From Clostridiales bacterium DTU092 (GTDB lineage Bacteria > Bacillota > Clostridia > Caldicoprobacterales > Caldicoprobacteraceae): a stretch of 8,841 bases of DNA. Numbering within the stretch: position 1 is the first letter of the stretch; each line of letters begins with the position of its first letter. Of this stretch, positions 6,362 to 8,841 are shown one piece after another. The position numbers were made by a program, and so were the translations under genes. The stretch is taken from the NCBI GenBank assembly GCA_001513505.1, contig LFTM01000141.1, positions 7,235 to 16,075 on the forward strand, given 5' to 3'. Below the pieces are notes generated by a model that was given only the letters and a program-made list of their open reading frames with translations, was not told where the DNA came from and searched no databases.

Positions 6362-6506
6362 ACAGCCCGCAAAGACGTACAGTTTTTGGTGAGGTTAATG
6401 CGAAGTCAAATGGTAGTACGGTAGTATGGCTGTGTATGTAAATTATTATGCTGCATTTTGTATTTTAAACAGCAGGACCACACTGAATACAGAATGGAAT
6501 TTTGCA
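6362..6506 (+). promoter_or_regulatory. Structured leader region upstream of the DAHP synthase gene
   Basis: The gap between hisC and the next gene is 203 nt, long for this tightly packed operon. ACAGCC (6362-6367) can pair with GGCTGT (6428-6433), and inside it CGTAC (6376-6380) with GTACG (6416-6420). A second helix pairs 6455-6464 with 6486-6495 (10 bp, one G-U). I see no T-box sequence (AGGGTGGNACC), no U-rich terminator and no convincing promoter. It may be an attenuator-like or processing element, or relaxed spacer. Confidence 0.4.
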
Positions 6507-6527
6507 CAAAACCGGATGAATTTTTGA
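6426..6527 (+). CDS. Candidate 33-residue leader peptide rich in Tyr and Phe
   Basis: An open frame from ATG 6426 to TGA 6527 begins MAVYVNYYAAF and contains three Tyr, three Phe and one Trp in 33 residues. It lies directly upstream of DAHP synthase, an enzyme whose pathway makes these amino acids, and it overlaps the hairpin at 6455-6495. Against it: the ribosome binding site is poor (GGTAG), AT-rich DNA favours TAT and TTT codons by chance, and no U-rich terminator follows. A 9-codon frame (6398-6424) with GAGG just upstream stops one base before this ATG, which could permit coupled initiation. Existence as a translated peptide is speculative. Confidence 0.25.
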   Translation: MAVYVNYYAAFCILNSRTTLNTEWNFAQNRMNF

Positions 6528-6555
6528 TGATTATTATAAATGGAGGATGGATAGT

Positions 6556-7569
6556 ATGGTTATTGTTATGAAACCTAACGCCACAAAGAATGATATAAAG
6601 AACATTGAGGAAATACTTAAGGAACTTGGTCTGGGCGTTCATATATCAACCGGTTCAGAACGGACTATTATTGGAGTTATCGGTGACAAGCGGCTTATAG
6701 CCGATACACCACTGGAGCTTATGCCGGGCGTAGACCGGTTGGTACCAATTGTTGAACCCTTCAAGCTGGCAGGAAGAACTTTTAAACCCGAATCAACGGT
6801 TATACGTATTAAAGATGTAGAAATAGGCAGCAAAAAACTGGTTATGATGGCAGGTCCATGTGCGGTTGAGAGTCATGAACAGATCATACAGACAGCAAAA
6901 TTTCTCAAATCCAGGGGAGTCCAGTTTCTCCGGGGAGGTGCATACAAACCCCGGACATCCCCCTATTCATTTCAGGGTCTGGAGGAGGAAGGATACCGGC
7001 TTCTGGCTGAAGCAGCAAAAGAGACCGGACTTCTGGTTGTATCGGAAATTGTATCTCTAAAATCCATCGAACAGGCAGTAAAATATGTTGATGTGTTCCA
7101 AATCGGCGCCCGTAACATGCAAAATTTCCAACTGCTGCGGGAGGTAGGAAGAACCAATATCCCTGTTGTGTTGAAGCGGGGCCTTGCATCAACAATAGAA
7201 GAGTGGCTAAATGCAGCCGAGTATATTATGAACGAAGGCAACTACAATATAATTCTCTGTGAGCGGGGTATCCGTACTTTTGAAACATATACACGGAACA
7301 CCCTGGATCTCAGTGCCGTTCCCATTATTAAGGAGATCAGCCATCTGCCCATAATAGTAGATCCCAGCCACGGAACCGGTAAATGGAACCTGGTCACTCC
7401 CATGAGCCGGGCTGCTATTGCAGCAGGTGCCGATGGTCTGATAGTAGAGGTCCATCCTGATCCTAAATCCGCTCTCTCCGATGGTCCCCAATCTTTAAAC
7501 TTTGATACCTTCAATTCTCTGATTGACGAAGTGGCAAAAGTGGCCGGAGTCATAGGACGGGAGTGGTAG
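6556..7569 (+). CDS. aroF: 3-deoxy-7-phosphoheptulonate (DAHP) synthase, type I-beta with N-terminal regulatory domain
   Basis: A 337-residue enzyme that condenses phosphoenolpyruvate and erythrose 4-phosphate into DAHP, the entry to the shikimate pathway. Residues 1 to about 70 form the ferredoxin-like domain (MVIVMKPNATKND...RTIIGVIGD) that mediates Tyr/Phe feedback in the Thermotoga maritima enzyme. The barrel domain follows with AGPCAVES (99-106), GGAYKPRTSPYSF (127-139), DPSHGTG (269-275) and EVHP (298-301). Metal ligands C102, H272, E298 and D309 fall at the same positions as in the T. maritima protein. An ATG 9 bases upstream (6547) is in frame but touches the GGAGG at 6542-6546; ATG 6556 has a 9-nt spacing and gives the family numbering, so it was chosen. 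The tyrA gene starts 3 nt after its stop. The letter of the symbol varies between species. Confidence 0.96.
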   Translation: MVIVMKPNATKNDIKNIEEILKELGLGVHISTGSERTIIGVIGDKRLIADTPLELMPGVDRLVPIVEPFKLAGRTFKPESTVIRIKDVEIGSKKLVMMAGPCAVESHEQIIQTAKFLKSRGVQFLRGGAYKPRTSPYSFQGLEEEGYRLLAEAAKETGLLVVSEIVSLKSIEQAVKYVDVFQIGARNMQNFQLLREVGRTNIPVVLKRGLASTIEEWLNAAEYIMNEGNYNIILCERGIRTFETYTRNTLDLSAVPIIKEISHLPIIVDPSHGTGKWNLVTPMSRAAIAAGADGLIVEVHPDPKSALSDGPQSLNFDTFNSLIDEVAKVAGVIGREW

Positions 7570-7572
7570 TTC

Positions 7573-8676
7573 ATGGATTTTAGGAGAATAAGTATACTGG
7601 GGCTTGGCCTGGTTGGTGGTTCTCTGGCCAAAGCTATCCGGCTAAGAAAACCCGGCAGCATAGTTACAGGTATGGATACAAGTAACAAACACCTGGATAT
7701 GGCTCTTAGGGAAGGGGTAATCCATAAAGCGGCAACTAATCCACAGGAAGCAGTTGCTCATGCAGATATTGTATTCCTGTGCACTCCGGTGGGAACTATC
7801 CCCCAACTTATCAGGGAAATTTCGGGAAACATCCGCAAAGGAGCTGTCATAACGGATGTAGGCAGTACGAAACAGGCAATTGCAGAGGCTGCAGAACGGT
7901 ATCTTCCTGCCGATGTTTATTTTATAGGCGGACATCCCATGGCCGGAACCGAACAGTCAGGGTACACGGCCAGTATCCCCCATCTTTTCGAAAACGCCTA
8001 CTATATACTTACCCCTACCGGGTCTACTCCCGAACAGGTTGTGGATAATTTAAAAGCATTAATATCCTCTTTAGGAGCTATTCCCCTTATAATGGATCCT
8101 CTGCACCACGACAGAATTGTTGGATGCATAAGCCACCTGCCTCACGTGGTAGCTGCTGCATTGACAAACACGGTACAGGATATAGATGATCCTGAGCATT
8201 TTAAGGAAAGGCTGGCTGCAGGCGGGTTCAGAGATATTACAAGGATAGCTTCCTCAAATCCCCGGATGTGGCGGGACATATCCATGGCAAACCGTGAACA
8301 ACTTCTGGAGCTTATAGATGGTATGATCAGCAGTTTACACATATTTAAAAACTATATTACCGGGAATGATCTGCAGGGCATTGAAGACTTCTTTTCCAAA
8401 GCGAAAAAATTCCGGGACAGCCTGCCTGAACTCCAGAGCCTGGCACTGGCTCCCTATCACCACCTGTACGTTGATGTGGAAGATCGACCGGGAATCATCG
8501 GAAAGATCGCAACGCTGCTGGGTGAACACGGTATAAACATTAAAAATCTCCGTATAATTCACAGCCGGGAGGATGAACCAGGAGGCTGCCTGGTAATATC
8601 CTTTTCAGATGTGATGTCCCTGAACAATGCCAGCAAAATATTGACTGCAGAGGGTTACAAATCTTATAAAAAATGA
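7573..8676 (+). CDS. tyrA: Prephenate dehydrogenase with C-terminal ACT domain
   Basis: A 367-residue enzyme that oxidises and decarboxylates prephenate to 4-hydroxyphenylpyruvate, the precursor of tyrosine. The Rossmann motif GLGLVGGS (10-17) and D35 near the end of the second strand suggest NAD use. Family motifs follow: DVGSTK (95-100), GGHPMAGTEQSG (119-130), SHLPH (187-191) and GGFRDITRIA (217-226). Residues about 297-367 make an ACT domain (YVDVEDRPGIIGKIATLLGEHGINI), which usually binds tyrosine or another amino acid as feedback inhibitor. The gene starts 3 nt after the DAHP synthase stop, with GGGAG near the end of that gene as its ribosome binding site, so the two are probably translationally coupled. 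There is no fused chorismate mutase. Confidence 0.96.
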   Translation: MDFRRISILGLGLVGGSLAKAIRLRKPGSIVTGMDTSNKHLDMALREGVIHKAATNPQEAVAHADIVFLCTPVGTIPQLIREISGNIRKGAVITDVGSTKQAIAEAAERYLPADVYFIGGHPMAGTEQSGYTASIPHLFENAYYILTPTGSTPEQVVDNLKALISSLGAIPLIMDPLHHDRIVGCISHLPHVVAAALTNTVQDIDDPEHFKERLAAGGFRDITRIASSNPRMWRDISMANREQLLELIDGMISSLHIFKNYITGNDLQGIEDFFSKAKKFRDSLPELQSLALAPYHHLYVDVEDRPGIIGKIATLLGEHGINIKNLRIIHSREDEPGGCLVISFSDVMSLNNASKILTAEGYKSYKK

Positions 8677-8681
8677 AGAAA

Positions 8682-8706
8682 GTCTGCAATGGAAATATCT
8701 GCAGAC
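8682..8706 (+). repeat. Intergenic hairpin between tyrA and aroA
   Basis: GTCTGCA (8682-8688) is perfectly complementary to TGCAGAC (8700-8706) with an 11-nt loop. No U-run follows, so it should not terminate transcription; it may stabilise or mark a processing point in the operon mRNA. Confidence 0.45.
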
Positions 8707-8747
8707 AGGAAAAACGCGAAAGTATGTGAAGATTCGGGAGGGAAAAT

Positions 8748-8841
8748 ATGCAAGTCACAATAACTCCGGCAAAAAGGCTTGTGGGAGAAGTGGAAATACC
8801 GGGTGATAAATCCATATCTCACCGCTGTATAATACTTGGGG
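8748..8841 (+). CDS. aroA: 3-phosphoshikimate 1-carboxyvinyltransferase (EPSP synthase), N-terminal fragment
   Basis: From ATG 8748, 31 codons are open to the right edge. The protein begins MQVTITPAKRLVGEVEIPGD followed by KSISHR, the EPSP synthase substrate-binding motif with its conserved Lys, Ser and Arg (residues 21-26). The enzyme joins phosphoenolpyruvate to shikimate 3-phosphate. The ribosome binding site GGGAGGG lies 5 to 6 nt upstream. The gene is 71 nt after tyrA on the same strand, as expected for an aromatic operon. MurA is related but does not begin with this motif. The class (glyphosate sensitivity type) cannot be read from this fragment. Confidence 0.92.
   Translation, partial: MQVTITPAKRLVGEVEIPGDKSISHRCIILG

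Noticed and set aside
6547..6555. Upstream start codon for the DAHP synthase
   Set aside because: ATG 6547 directly abuts the GGAGG with no spacing; the ATG at 6556 has a normal spacing and puts the metal ligands at the family's known positions.
8689..8763. A 24-codon frame overlapping the aroA start
   Set aside because: It has only a weak AAGAAAG upstream and overlaps a hairpin loop; nothing in its composition suggests a peptide, and the aroA start has its own excellent ribosome binding site.

Overview
The window looks like a piece of chromosome from a Gram-positive anaerobe of the Clostridia type. The evidence is moderate-to-low GC, strong AGGAGG-like ribosome binding sites, near-consensus sigma-A promoters, an EF-G-2-type factor, and a type I-beta DAHP synthase with an N-terminal regulatory domain. 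The genus cannot be named from sequence alone. All five complete protein genes belong to known families and appear intact.

Left half, minus strand: the 5' end of a secreted peptidoglycan-binding protein runs off the left edge (1-147) behind a textbook promoter. Next come a 1-phosphofructokinase-type sugar kinase (440-1372) and a variant elongation factor G of the EF-G-2/FusA2 type (1467-3542). A strong intrinsic terminator lies between the last two. The fusA2-like gene has an extended -10 promoter and a leader of about 100 nt with a 10-bp direct repeat.

Centre, 3543-4170: a 628-bp divergent intergenic region that is far from empty. It holds a nearly perfect 53-bp palindrome, a 163-bp imperfect inverted repeat with a GC-richer loop, a 15-bp direct repeat 320 bp apart, and a good sigma-A promoter driving the genes to the right. 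This is the part of the window least explained by standard annotation.

Right half, plus strand: an aromatic amino acid operon in the order aroB (dehydroquinate synthase), hisC-type aminotransferase, DAHP synthase (aroF/aroG type), tyrA (prephenate dehydrogenase with ACT domain) and the start of aroA (EPSP synthase), which runs off the right edge. Together these supply the entry step, the second step and the EPSP step of the shikimate pathway, plus the tyrosine/phenylalanine branch. Feedback control is expected at DAHP synthase (ferredoxin-like domain) and TyrA (ACT domain). A 203-nt structured gap before the DAHP synthase gene contains a short ORF rich in Tyr and Phe codons, a possible leader peptide.
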